The notes under the pieces are model-generated. The model worked only from the letters and a program-made list of their open reading frames with translations, ran no database searches and had not been told where the DNA came from. This document shows positions 32,779 to 44,117 of a stretch of 61,739 nucleotides of DNA, one piece after another; positions within the stretch are counted from its first letter, which is position 1, and each line of letters opens with the position of its first letter. The translations under genes and the position numbers were made by a program. The stretch is from positions 1 to 61,739 of the forward strand of contig MU385997.1 in the NCBI GenBank assembly GCA_022497145.1, read 5' to 3'. Source of the DNA: Rostrohypoxylon terebratum (taxonomy: Eukaryota > Ascomycota > Sordariomycetes > Xylariales > Hypoxylaceae).

Positions 32779-35700
32779 TTAACGAGAGCCCCACCCACCA
32801 CCACCAGGAGTCTTGATGATAAATCTCTCTCCGCTTTGCAGCTTCACGATGCCGCGAGGACCAAGACTCACCAACCTCTCTTTATCTCCAGACTTTCTGA
32901 GAATAAGGTTCTCCCCGGGTGCTCCGTCTTCTCCGCCGTGAAGTCCGTACGGCCTGCTCACCCTCCTTTCGGAGATCATCGAGAATGTCAGCGGTTCCCG
33001 GCACTCAATTACTCGAGTAACACCATCGCCTCCGTTGTATTGACCCCTGCCACCCGACCCTTTGCGGATTGAGAAGTCCCGTAAGATTATTGGGTATCGC
33101 TTTTCCATAATCTCTACATCCGAGATACGGGTATTCGTCATGTGACAATGAACGGCACTACACGAACGGGAACATTGGTTAGTATGATACGCTATTTCAA
33201 TGAGTTCTTAGTATTTCCGAACTTACCTGGCGCCGTTCCACCCGGGGCCTGCCCCTGACCCACCACATATCGTCTCCCCGTAGGCGAACTTGTACCCGTC
33301 TGTTGGCTTTCTACCCCGCCCCCCGAAGAAACCAACACTATTCATGCATCCCTGGCTAGCAGCGCAAGCCTGCCCAACGTCTATTAGTAAAGCGACAGCG
33401 GTATAAAGTGATTGGACCTACATCAAATGCTCTAAGAATGACATCAACAACACGTTGGCTTGTTTGCGTATTTCCAGCGTAGACAGCTGCTTGGTCGCTA
33501 GGATTTAATATGCTACCTTCGGGATTAATGACTTGTATCGATGATAGACATCCCTGGTTTAATGGGATATCCTCGTTGATGAGACAGCGTAACGCGTAGA
33601 TAATGGCCGATAAACAGATACTCTTCGGAGCATTGTTGTTACCGACAACTTCTGGACCCGTCCCGGTAAAGTCGAAAACGGCACTGCCATCTGGATGAAT
33701 TCGGATTTCAAGTTGGATGCGAGTTCCGTTATCGAGACTGTCTACAGCATGTAGTCTTCTTCCGTCGAGCTTCTCCGAAGTCTTCTGTAGGAATCGCCGT
33801 ACAGCGACTTCAGCATTCGCCTGAATACGATCCATGTAGAACTAGAACGATGGTTAGGATTGTAAATTGCTAAGACTGTATTGCAGAGATGACTTGCCTG
33901 GACAACTTCTCGTCCGTATTCTTCAAAAAGCTTTTCTATAAGTTTTGAGCCCTTGGCATTCGCTGCAACTTGGGCTCGTAGATCGGAAAGGTTATCATAG
34001 AGGCTTGAGGTGCCAACACAATCCGGAAATTGGCCAGGCTCCTCAACGAGTATTTTAGTGATACCCTCCTCATCAAACCTCCCATTAGAAACAAGCTTAA
34101 ATGAGATGATTCTTGCCCCTTCTTGGTATAGGTCAGTAGCATTAGCATTGCCCGAAATACCCTCGAAGCCACCAATGTCTCTATGGTGACCTCTAGAAGC
34201 AGTGTAGAATATTATCTCCTTTCCACTTGAGTCAAATACCGGTGTTATTACTGTGATATCGGGCAGATGCGTTCCGCCGGCAATGGGGTGGTTAGACACT
34301 AGGACATCGCCAGGTTTGAGCGTAGTTCCGTATCGTTCATGCTGATATTTCACCGCATAAGCCATACTTCCTAGGTGAACGGGAACATCTACAGACGTTA
34401 GCTCTGAATACCGGAGTACACAGTATATCGAATATCTTACGAGGTGCATTGGCTACTAGATCACCACTGGGCCCAAATATAGCACAGGAGAAATCAAGTC
34501 TAGATAATGTTAGTTGGATATCTGAAGGACGCTAGGGGAGTATTGGTACCTTTCTTTAATGTTGATGCTGACGGCTGTTTTCTGCAGTGTCCTTCCCATC
34601 TGCTCGGCAATGGACATGAATCCTGGAATATTGGTTAGCCACTTGATGATAAATGGAGGAGGCGATGGAGGTTCTCACGATGACCAAAGATAGACAATTG
34701 AGCTGGATCTGGATCTGTCAAGGACAGTGATTGAAGCGAAGGGCTTTGTGGCCCCACACTTAGCATTATGTGCTCGGATAAGACCTTAGCTGTTGAAAAT
34801 GGAGTCACGATAATTGTCTGCGTGTTGTCAATTATGATACCAGGGCCTTCGATCTGATCTCCGGGTTGAAGGTTTTGAAATAGGAAAATAGGGGTATTGA
34901 CCCATCCGACGTTAGCAAAGTAAGTTTTCGAGAGTTTTTCGTAAGATGGTGTAGGTCGAGTCTCCGTTTCAGCTAACTCTCTGTAAACGTTATGTGATTG
35001 ACGTTCAAATTCTTTCGCAATCCCCCGTACGCGAATATCGTCGACTATGATATCACGGGAAGGTAACAAGAAAGAAAATTCCTGCTGATGAAGTTCCTCG
35101 AATGCTCGTCTAAAGTCTCCGTCGTGGGGTAGCGATACCATCATTTGTGTATCAGTACCTTCATAACGCAAATTCAAGAACTGCTGCGTTTCGATATGCT
35201 TCGTTGAGGAAACTCCTTGCAGCAACAGGCCCTGCACAGCACGTTCTTTGAGTGACTCGAATCTTTCGAAGATTTCGGGAGTTGAATGAGGTCCAAGAAT
35301 CAAGGATGACGGCTCCTGCACTTCCTCGACTAAGTTTGCAAGTGCCATTCCATAAGCTGATAGAATGCTAGAATATTTATGAATAAGAACAGTGTGTATC
35401 CCCAGATTCCGGGCGATTGATGCTGCGTGTTGCCCCCCAGCTCCTCCGAACACTGCAAGGCGATGTGCTGATGTATGATACCCCTTGCCTTCAGTCAGAG
35501 CGCGAATCGGGCGGCACATCGCTTCGTTAGCGACCGCAAGAAATCCCAAAGCGACTTCTTCCGGGCTTTTATGAATAGCTGAGCCTTGGTTAATTGAGTC
35601 GGTAAGATTCATGAACTTGTTCTTGGTGATTTCGTAATCGAGCGGTAGATTTTCATCGGGTCCGAATATGGCGGGGAAGTATTCCGGGAGGAGCCGGCCA

Positions 35701-37044
35701 AGGAATAGATTTGCATCTGTTACTGTCAAAGGGCCACCTTTGCGATAACAGGCTGGGCCAGGGTGAGCTGAAGCACTCTCTGGTCCTACGGTAAACAGAC
35801 CATTTTTCCAGTCAAGGATGCTACCTCCGCCGGACGCGACCGTATTTATATCAAGCTGGGGGGATTGAATCGTGACGCCAGCAGTAGTGGTTTCAAATAC
35901 GTGACCATAGTCGCCAGCATAACGACTAACATCTGTCGAAGTACCTCCCATATCGAAACCTATTACCGGTGTGTTGTCATCGGGATGCCATGAAGTTTTA
36001 GCGTAACCGACCACGCCCCCGGCAGGTCCGGACAGGATAGCGCGCAAACCCGAAAACCTTTCCACGTCGACGAGACCGCCATCGCTCTGCATAAATTGAC
36101 ATCGTGTTGACTCGAGCCCATCCTTGAAGCCACCTTTGAAATTTGTGATGTATCTTTTAATTTCAGGGGTGAGATACGCATCGGCTGTGGCGCTCATACC
36201 ACGAGATATCAATTTTATCATCGGTATCAAGTTCGATGACGCCGACACGCTGGTAAATCCTACCTCCTTCGCGAGATCACGAATGGTGTTTTCGTGGTCG
36301 GGAAAACTGTAGCTATGCGCTAGGCAGATGCATATACTCCTATACCCCTTTTCGAATAGTCTTCGAAGCGAATTTCTTGTACTCTCGATGTTGAGTGGCT
36401 TCAGAATTCGTATTACATCACCGCTTTGACCGACTTTCAACGCAGGATCGGACCCAATTTCGACCTTGTGTTGATAGGGGTCCTTAGTTGAATCTTCCAT
36501 TGTTACCCGCTCTTCAACCTCGACAACTTCGGAGTAAAGCACATCAGGCTTATTTATGGCGAGCTCAAAAAGCTTAGGTCTGGCCTGATACCCGATTTCT
36601 AACGCATCGCGAAAGCCTTCAGTTATCAATAGAGCAGATCGCTCCCCTTTTCTTTCCAGCAGCGCATTGGTAGCCACCGTCCTGTTGAATAACTCAGAAT
36701 TAATATGACCAGTTAGTCGAGCCCGAGGATACTCACGTTCCCATTCGGATGACACCGATACGACCTGAGTTGAGCTTGGCATTTCTTGGATGCGGTCGAC
36801 CTGTAAATCTTTCTAGGATCCGACGGATACCCTCCGTGGGCGCATCTCCATAGTTGCCTGGGTCGACTGAGAGCAACTTTATTACGATATCATCCCCTTC
36901 GCCATTCTGGGGGATTCCAACACAATCTGTAAAAGTTCCTCCACGCTGATTAGTGAGTCTCGAGATTCCCTATAATTCGGCCTTTTCAAGAGCACTTACA
37001 TCAATGAAAATATCGATTTTGGACTCCGTCGTCGCGTGTGGCAT
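32779..37044 (-). CDS. OXP1: 5-oxoprolinase (hydantoinase A/B fusion)
   Basis: Nine exons, in transcript order: 37044-37000, 36945-36737, 36681-34679, 34622-34550, 34499-34441, 34388-33898, 33841-33422, 33369-33227 and 33157-32779. They total 3822 nt (1273 aa), close to the usual size. It hydrolyses 5-oxo-L-proline to glutamate with ATP. The HyuA half begins with RGGTFTDCVG (phosphate loop) and has TVATNALLERKGER and GFDMGGTSTDVSRY. The HyuB half begins with RFMSIAEQMGRTLQKTAVS and has VSNHPIAGGTHLPDITVITP and GFEGISG. It ends IIKTPGGGGWGSR, the usual family terminus. The intron 33842-33897 has a GCAAGT donor (GC-AG type); all others are GT-AG. It is divergent from a Zn2Cys6 regulator, 382 bp apart. 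ATP-dependent N-methylhydantoinase is an alternative activity; the fused form favours 5-oxoprolinase. Confidence 0.95.
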
Positions 37045-37426
37045 GATGAAAGTAGTAATCAACAGTCTAAGCCTCTAGATAGGAAGTGAATCGAAGAACG
37101 AATCACTTCAATGGCATTTCTAACCCATTTCACCATCTCTTGATGTGTGTTGTATATGACGTTTTAGGCAATATGTAGTAAGGAGTATTCGTCGGCTCAA
37201 TCCGCCCGAAGTAGTGGACCCCTTTTTCCCTTGAAGCGGACATAACCGAATTCGCCCCACGATATCCCCACAGACCCATCGGTTCTAGCCGACCTCTGAT
37301 AAGGGTTATTTGCGATTCTCACAACGCCGGCCCGGCTTGTTGCCTTCACCTTGCTCGATCATCATCCACCAGAAGACAAGTCTCATATCCAAGTTGAGTG
37401 TGACTGGCTCATTTGATGATCCAATC
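37045..37426. promoter_or_regulatory. Divergent promoter of 5-oxoprolinase and the Zn2Cys6 regulator
   Basis: 382 bp between the two start codons. GATAAG at 37298-37303 is an AreA/Nit2-type site. No clear CGG-paired Zn2Cys6 palindrome was found by eye. Confidence 0.55.
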
Positions 37427-39540
37427 ATGGGTGACCCAATGCATTCTCGTAGTCCAACAAACAGAGCCTTGTCAACCAGGCTCAGCAGAAGCACAAACGC
37501 GTGTGTGAGGTGTCGTAGGAGGAAACAACGGGTAAGCAAGCACCTCATAAGAATATCGCTCGTAGACATGAATTCCTAACCAGAAATGCCTTTTGGTGCT
37601 CTTAGTGTGATCTACGCTACCCAAAATGTTCCAGCTGTGAGACTGCACAGGTGCCTTGCTTGGCTTATGATAGCGAGAAACAGGCTGAGATCCCACGTAA
37701 TTACGTGTCGATCCTGGAAGAAGAAGTCAGACAATTGAAATCGGAATTGGAAACGCTTAGGAGACAGAGTGTGTCCACAACCATCACGTCTGCCAGTCCA
37801 ATTACGGCTGGTCACGATGATCACCAGAGCGTCAGTTCGCCTATTGCCGCTCCGACGGTGCAATCAACCGCATCAGACCCACAAGAAGTTGTGAAGTCAA
37901 TGGGCTTGGTCATGCTGGACAACGGTAGCCAACCAAAGTTTATGGGGACAAGCAGCGGTGTCACATTTGCCAAGATGGTTCTTGCGTGCGTGAAAACTGA
38001 TGTCACGATCCCAATGTCACCAAGCAGTTCAAGGGGACCGGTTAGGATGGCTGCGCCGCCACCTATCATCACATCATCACTACCTCCTCGGCAAGCGGCT
38101 CAACATATTTCGGATGTCTACTTTCGATACCGAACTCCGCATGTCCCAATTCTAACAAGGTCAAAGGTGAATGAAGTACTAGAACGCGTGTATGGAGTGT
38201 TCGAATCCCATCGACCAGACTTTTCGAGCGTTGCAGAAGTAGACCTATTCGTCGCTTATATGGTTTTTGCCGTCGGACTTTGCAGCTTACCAGTACCAGG
38301 AGGTTCAAGGCCGCCCCAGAGCGAGGGCTGCTTTAACTCAGCCCTTAGATGCGTTGACAAGCTGCTGTCCTATTCATCCAGTGACTTGGAGACCCTGACG
38401 GTTGTTTTACTGTTAGCTCAGTATATTGCCTTGAATCCCAGCAAAGGTAGTCTCTGGCAACTTACCGGTATAGCTATACGTCTTTGTATTGACCTTGGTT
38501 TGCACTGGGAAACGGATGTGATACTTGCTCTACCCCAATCAATCCTCAACGAGAGACGAAGACTATTCTGGGCTGCGTATCGATTCGATCGCCTTCTTGC
38601 GGTCACCCTCGGAAGGCCGTTCGGGATTGCTGACCAGAGTACCAGCGTCGGTTTTCCGGACCCTTATTCTACGCAGAACATAACCCCAACTGAAGTGCAC
38701 GGCCAACGCATGGCCAACCACATAATTGGTCTTTACAGGCTTGAATCCGAAATTAAACACGTCCTCTACCACCAGCTCCAAGGAGGGACACTAGCTTATC
38801 CCCGCGCCAACTACGCATTGTGGTTTCGCGATATTCAACCACGGCTCCATGCCTGGAAGGACGAAATACCTGACATTTCAAAGGCAGACCCCGACAGCAT
38901 CTATTCTCACCAATTTTGGTGGGATGCTATGTGGTTGAACGCCGTGTTGCTGCTCCACCGACCCAACCCATTGGTTCCGCATCCTACGACGGAATCGCTG
39001 CAGACGTGTTTCGACGCGGCCTGTCAATTAATCAAAGCAATCAAAACTTTACAACGAGATGGAAGGATTTATGTAATCTGGCAAACGGTGCACAGTCTTT
39101 TTCTCGCGGGTTTAATTATGATATATTGTATTTGGGAGTCTGCGGATGTTCGTGATAAAGGTCGCGTCCTCGACATCGTCACTACGGCGCAGGATTGTGC
39201 CAGTACTCTCACAGCCTTGGCAGAGCGTTTTCCCGACGCGTGCGGTTGCAGGGATGCCTTCGAATCTCTCTCGGCGGCGACATTGAAATGGCTGGTGTCG
39301 AGAGATCAGGGAAACACGACTCAGCCAACGCCTAGCGAAATCAGCGCGTTAAAGCAGCATATGCCCTTCTCGACGACAGCTTGGAGGGCCGAAGACCCCA
39401 CCAGCATCTTTCCAGACGAACCTTTCGAATTTGCCGAATATCTCATTGCAGCATCGCAATGGCCAGGTTCTAGTAATGACGTCGGGAACTCGTTCAATCT
39501 GCAGGATGTATTCGACTCTCCGAGCACAGATTTTGGTTGA
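37427..39540 (+). CDS. Zn2Cys6 transcription factor with fungal-specific TF domain
   Basis: Two exons, 37427-37531 and 37606-39540, total 2040 nt (679 aa). The 74-nt intron splits the zinc cluster: exon 1 ends ACVRCRRRKQR and exon 2 starts CDLRYPKCSSC, completing all six cysteines. A linker and leucine-zipper-like coiled coil follow (NYVSILEEEVRQLKSELETL, the usual dimerisation element). The middle-homology domain (Fungal_trans) spans about residues 170-450, with WAAYRFDRLLAVTLGRPFGI as its most typical stretch. The start is the ATG that leaves a 23-residue lead before the cluster. Sitting between 5-oxoprolinase and an amidase, it is the likely pathway regulator of the cluster (inference). 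Confidence 0.93.
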
Positions 39541-40267
39541 GTCCTCGAACGCCATGGTAGCTAGGAAAGTTTAAGGGCTTTGCAGGGGGGCTTTAAGCCC
39601 TGGAAGCTACATGAAGACTCTAACGAGGGTTCCAAGGCTAACCAGAGAACCGCCAATAAAAAAAAAACCTTGGAACCTGAAAGATACAGGCCCACCCAGG
39701 TACCTCCTACCCCGCTAGAAATCCGATTTTACCCAGTCGCGACTCCAGTGGATGGCTCAACTATTTCCATCATCTGCGCAAATTACCATCAATGTAATCT
39801 TTTCATTGGAAAGAGCCCCCGGATTCAATCGTCACAGTAAGCAAGCGTCTAGTTTGTACCTACCTAGTACTTACCTAGTAATTACATCCAGCAAGCGGGT
39901 AATGTCGACGGTGTTCGACGCGCAAAATACAAGGTTGATAACAACTGAACGTTAGAGAAGGGTACCGCATTGGTAGACCTCTTCGAGATCTGAGGATGCG
40001 AATACCCACCCACTGACAACATTGAAGCTTTAATGAGTAGCGCTAGGTGTAGGTTGCTTTAGATAAGCTATCCATAGATAGAGGTGTCCTCGGGATGTTT
40101 ATCGGGTACTTGATGCAACATTCTGATTCTTGCCAATCTCGTATCACCCGGCTACGACTGGTCTTTCTAAGAGGGGTTACAATTCGAACCCGAACGAATC
40201 CAATATGAATATTCAAAAAATTGATTCTATGAGACCTGGATTTTCCTGTGTGCCAAATCACTAAAAC
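39541..40267. promoter_or_regulatory. Amidase upstream region
   Basis: 727 bp. It contains CTACCTAGTACTTACCTAG-type repeats near 39860-39880, an A9 run near 39658 and a GATAAG site at 40062-40067, 200 nt before the amidase start. No gene seen. Confidence 0.5.
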
Positions 40268-41860
40268 ATGATTGATGTCCGTGAGATAACAATAGCAGAA
40301 GCACAGGATGGATTCAAGACCGGAAGGTTCTCCGCTAAAGAGCTTGCGGAGGCATTCCTTGGCCGTATCGCAAAATGGGACAAGAACGGCCCACGAATCA
40401 ACTCAACAATGGCCCTATCGACTACCGCACTTGAGGAAGCAGCTGCGCTAGATAACCATCTGAAGGAAACGGGTCATTTCAAAGGGAAGCTGCACGGGAT
40501 TCCCGTGTTAGTCAAAGACCAAGTACGGGCCTTCCTACCAACAGTAAAAAATCATTACCTAAGTCAAACCTAAGTTGACCAGACCTGCCTCATCTAGGCT
40601 GATACAAAGGGAATGGTTACCACGTACGGGTCGGCGGTTGCCAAAGAAAACGTACCTGACGAAGATGCATTCGTAGTCACCAAGTTAAAAGAAGCAGGAG
40701 CTGTGGTTCTTGGCAAGACCACCCTCGCTGAATGGGCTTCGGTCTGGTTCAGCGTGAATAGCGCAAACAATGACGAGTTCACTAAAAATCCCTATAATCT
40801 GAAACACGACGTGGGAGCATCATCAGGGGGTTCTGGAGCGGCCGTGGCAGCGAACTTCACAATCCTAGCCGTAGGCGAAGACACGGGAGGTTCTATCCGG
40901 GTACCGTCGTCGTTTTGCAATATTGTCGGTCTTCGTCCTACTCCGGGACTCATCTCGCGAACGGGATTTTGCCCATTGATCAAATTCCAAGACACACCCG
41001 GACCCATGGCTCGAACCGTGACAGATTGCGCACTTATGTTAGACTGTATGGTTGGATTCGATCCCAAAGATGACTTTACAGGTGTCACAGCCACTGTAAC
41101 TGCCCTAGGATTGCCTAAAGGTGGTAGTTACGCCGCTAACCTGTCAGGGGACTACCAGAAAATTACAGGAGCTAAGATAGGTGTCATCACGCAAAAGTTT
41201 GGCCCCGAATCCGACCCCTATTGTAAGGCAGTCAATGAAGTCGTGCAGGCAGCGCTCTACAAGCTTCAAACTGCCGGTGCGACTGTGGTCAACATTACTG
41301 ACATCGACAAACTCGATCATTACATGAGTTATCCGCTCACGTACCTGCAGAGGTCGCGCAGTGACATCAATAGTTTTCTAACCACTAAACCTCACCTTCC
41401 TCAGGATCTTGCGGACATCCTGCCAGAGACATCCGACAAACCTTACTTGAGCTTTACATGCGCCATGGCACATGGTCCAAAAGACCCCAAGGAAGACGCG
41501 ACCTATCTGGACAGGATTTCACAGCGAGACGAGTTCAGACGCAAGATAGACTGCCTTTTTGCATCCATGGGCTTGGATGCGCTTGCGTTGCCAGACGTCC
41601 GAGTCCCGCCCCCGCGTTTCGAAGATGCCATGAGCGGCAGGTTCATGAAGGACGGACAAGAAGATTTCCCAACCAACACTTTTCTCGCCAGTGTGACTCG
41701 ACATCCTGCCATTTCCGTCCCCGCTGGGTTTACGAAGGACGGGCTCCCTGTTGGGATAGAATTTATCGGCCTTGAGTATCAAGAACAAAGTCTGCTTGAG
41801 TTGGCTCGCGGAGTCGAGATGATTGTAGGGGCTAGAACATCGCCGCCTGGGTTAATGTAG
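40268..41860 (+). CDS. Amidase (amidase-signature family)
   Basis: Two exons, 40268-40522 and 40598-41860, total 1518 nt (505 aa), with a 75-nt intron. The Ser-cisSer-Lys triad is complete: GIPVLVKDQ (Lys 83), GASSGGSGAAVAAN (cis-Ser near 160) and GEDTGGSIRVPSSF (nucleophile Ser near 184). The family hydrolyses amides to carboxylate and ammonia or amine. Fungal examples include acetamidases and general amidases for nitrogen supply. No signal peptide, so cytosolic. Position next to the Zn2Cys6 regulator and 5-oxoprolinase suggests a shared role in nitrogen release from cyclic or modified amino acids (inference). Confidence 0.93.
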
Positions 41861-42464
41861 GCACTAGGTTAGGTAGTTTAGCTAGTAGCTCTCCAGGACT
41901 TCAGGGTTCACATGCACCCAACCTCCAGGTAACGTTTCCTACACCTAAGATTCCCCGTGAAACTAGGTCCTATTCGAATTCCTAGGTAGGATTACCTAAG
42001 TGTAGTACAACTCAAGTATTCCATCAATCAAATTAAGAGAAGAAATGAACCTAGAAATGTGACGCAATATGCTTGTTATTTTTTCACGTACAAAGTGCGC
42101 AGTTTGAGTGCCTACTACACTGTGGAATTCATAGCTAGGTTAGGTAGTCACATGAACACTCTCAGCAACAGGAACAGACATTGAACAGGATTGAAATGCA
42201 TTTGCGACGTAGCCTTTGCTAGTCTGCTTTGGGAAACCGACCAAAACCCTCTATGGAAAAAAACGGAACGGAAACCAAAGCAAGATCAATCCCCGTCGCT
42301 GACAATGACCATAAAATCTCAGCTATGAAACCACCCCATTCTCGAGCTAAACTTCCAGGGGCTTGCCACCCAGCAGGGTCCAACGACCACCCTATTATCC
42401 ATGGACATAGGGCTTACCACTTGGGTAGGGTTTCCGTCAGCGACCAATAGATATCATCTCATAT
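41861..42464. other. Convergent spacer
   Basis: 604 bp between the amidase and protease-like stops. Several CTAGGTTAGGTAG and ACCTAGG-type motifs occur near 41863-42000 and 42133. No gene seen. Confidence 0.5.
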
Positions 42465-44117
42465 CTAAGCTAATTCGACCTTCCGAGATGTAAATCTCTC
42501 AATATCGTCGAATACCCACTGCATTGGGTCGGCAAGTGTGATATCCATACCATCAGGTATCTCGCTCGAGCTAGCCTCATCTTTAGCTACTCCTTCAGGT
42601 GGGCAGTTCTCTCCTGGATGTCTTCTCCTCCCGTCGGGAAGCCAATCTCCTTTATTGTCACTAGAAGTGAGGAGACCGACAATACGACCCTGGTCGTCGA
42701 GGACACAAGATCCCGAATCCCCCTTCGCTGAGAATCTTCCCTGGAATGGAATAATTACCATCTGCCAAGCAAGCAGCTTGCCTTGAGCACAACCCGGCCT
42801 TCTCACAACAGCCTCCACCTCATTCTTCATCCCAAAGGTTAGACCTGTGGTAGCTCCTCTTTTGCAAACTCCCATTCTGGACTTCAGATCAACGTAAGAC
42901 TGCCGAAGAGGCACAAATCCATGGTTATCTCTTGTTGATTCTCGAAGCCACGCTTGGAAGAGCATGTACTCGTGCTTCGCCATGCCCCCCTTAGGACCAT
43001 CGACCACGAGGACACGATTGCTTGGCCTCTCGGAAAACTTGTCCAAATCAAGCTTTATCAATGCCCAGTCCTTTAGATAACCTTTTTGGTGCGTGGAAAG
43101 TTCCATTGAAGAATGAAACATCAGTTGCCCGATTTTCCTGGCATTTTTGTCTTCTATTCGCGCAAGTGGACCAACAAACTTCTTTCCATAGTTGATATAA
43201 TCCACGAGAAAAGCCAGCTGTTTATGATCGCTCTCGGTGGGTTGTAGGTGGGTTTTAGTCTCGTCTAGAGAGTACCACTCATCCCAGAGCCGCATCCTCT
43301 TTGAAATTTGCCCTGCAGTTTGCTCGGCGTCCTCGATTTGCTGGTCAATTTCGTATCTGCAACATCCGAAGGTGTCATCATTTGCTTGAGCGTGATACTC
43401 TGGCTTGGACTCCACCGAGAACTCGTAGCGTTCTTCAGCGGTTCTATCCCTGCAAACGACATGACGACAAGTTAGGCCGTATATTGATTCGTCGCCATGG
43501 AGTTTGATGTGTAGCCCCATAGTCCCTTGACCAGGCCGAGCTTCAGCGTAAGCTACTGGGTAGCCAGGAAACGATAGAAGAGGCAGCAATATATTGTTCA
43601 AATCGCTTCCGAAGCCTCGATCTCTCTCCACCAGGCCCTCAAGCTCTACCGATGCGGCGAGGTTGTGACAACGACCTTCCCGAATTTCCACTTCGACGTT
43701 ATCGACAGAATGCATTCGTAAAGCTTCTCGACATTCTAGCGCGACCTGAATGCCATCTTCCCAACTGAGAGTGTCATCCTCAACCGCGATGAGGAGTATT
43801 CCCGGAAACTCTTTTTGTCTCCTCCGTCCTTCGAGGCCGATTCGGATGGGGAAGAAGCTCCATGAGCATTTTCTCAATCGATTTATGAGGCGGTCTACTA
43901 ATTCAAGCGACCATTTCGAAGCTATATCGCTCCCAATCGTGGCGTATTCCTTGCGAACGGGGACACGTATCAGCCCCGACCATGTTTCCTCTGTTCTGGT
44001 TGGCTTTACCCACTGATCGCAGCTGGTTCTGGCTATGAGTCTCGGTTGTCCTGCGAATCCATAATAATAATTGCTCTGTTCTTCGGATGTAGGCTTTTGG
44101 GGACCTGATGACGACAT
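42465..44117 (-). CDS. Trypsin-like serine protease domain protein without signal peptide
   Basis: Intronless, 550 aa, ATG at 44117. The first 190 residues are a fungal-type unknown region (with PRLIARTSCDQWVKP). A chymotrypsin-fold pattern follows: LTCRHVVC (His 219), DWALIKLDLDKF (Asp 350) and FSAKGDSGSCVLDDQGRIVG (Ser 468, in the classic GDSG). The order and residues make a full triad. Spacing between His and Asp (131) is long, with a charged helical insert around 250-330. The family is likely Trypsin_2-like. There is no signal peptide or membrane span, so it should act inside the cell, which is unusual for fungal S1 enzymes. Similar domains occur as effector parts in fungal death-related proteins (general knowledge); a link to the NACHT relic here is speculation. 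Confidence 0.82.
   Translation of the reverse strand: MSSSGPQKPTSEEQSNYYYGFAGQPRLIARTSCDQWVKPTRTEETWSGLIRVPVRKEYATIGSDIASKWSLELVDRLINRLRKCSWSFFPIRIGLEGRRRQKEFPGILLIAVEDDTLSWEDGIQVALECREALRMHSVDNVEVEIREGRCHNLAASVELEGLVERDRGFGSDLNNILLPLLSFPGYPVAYAEARPGQGTMGLHIKLHGDESIYGLTCRHVVCRDRTAEERYEFSVESKPEYHAQANDDTFGCCRYEIDQQIEDAEQTAGQISKRMRLWDEWYSLDETKTHLQPTESDHKQLAFLVDYINYGKKFVGPLARIEDKNARKIGQLMFHSSMELSTHQKGYLKDWALIKLDLDKFSERPSNRVLVVDGPKGGMAKHEYMLFQAWLRESTRDNHGFVPLRQSYVDLKSRMGVCKRGATTGLTFGMKNEVEAVVRRPGCAQGKLLAWQMVIIPFQGRFSAKGDSGSCVLDDQGRIVGLLTSSDNKGDWLPDGRRRHPGENCPPEGVAKDEASSSEIPDGMDITLADPMQWVFDDIERFTSRKVELA

Noticed and set aside
40170..40215. TTCGAAC-containing stretch that looks like a tRNA T-loop
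   Set aside because: Flanking sequence cannot form the acceptor and D stems.
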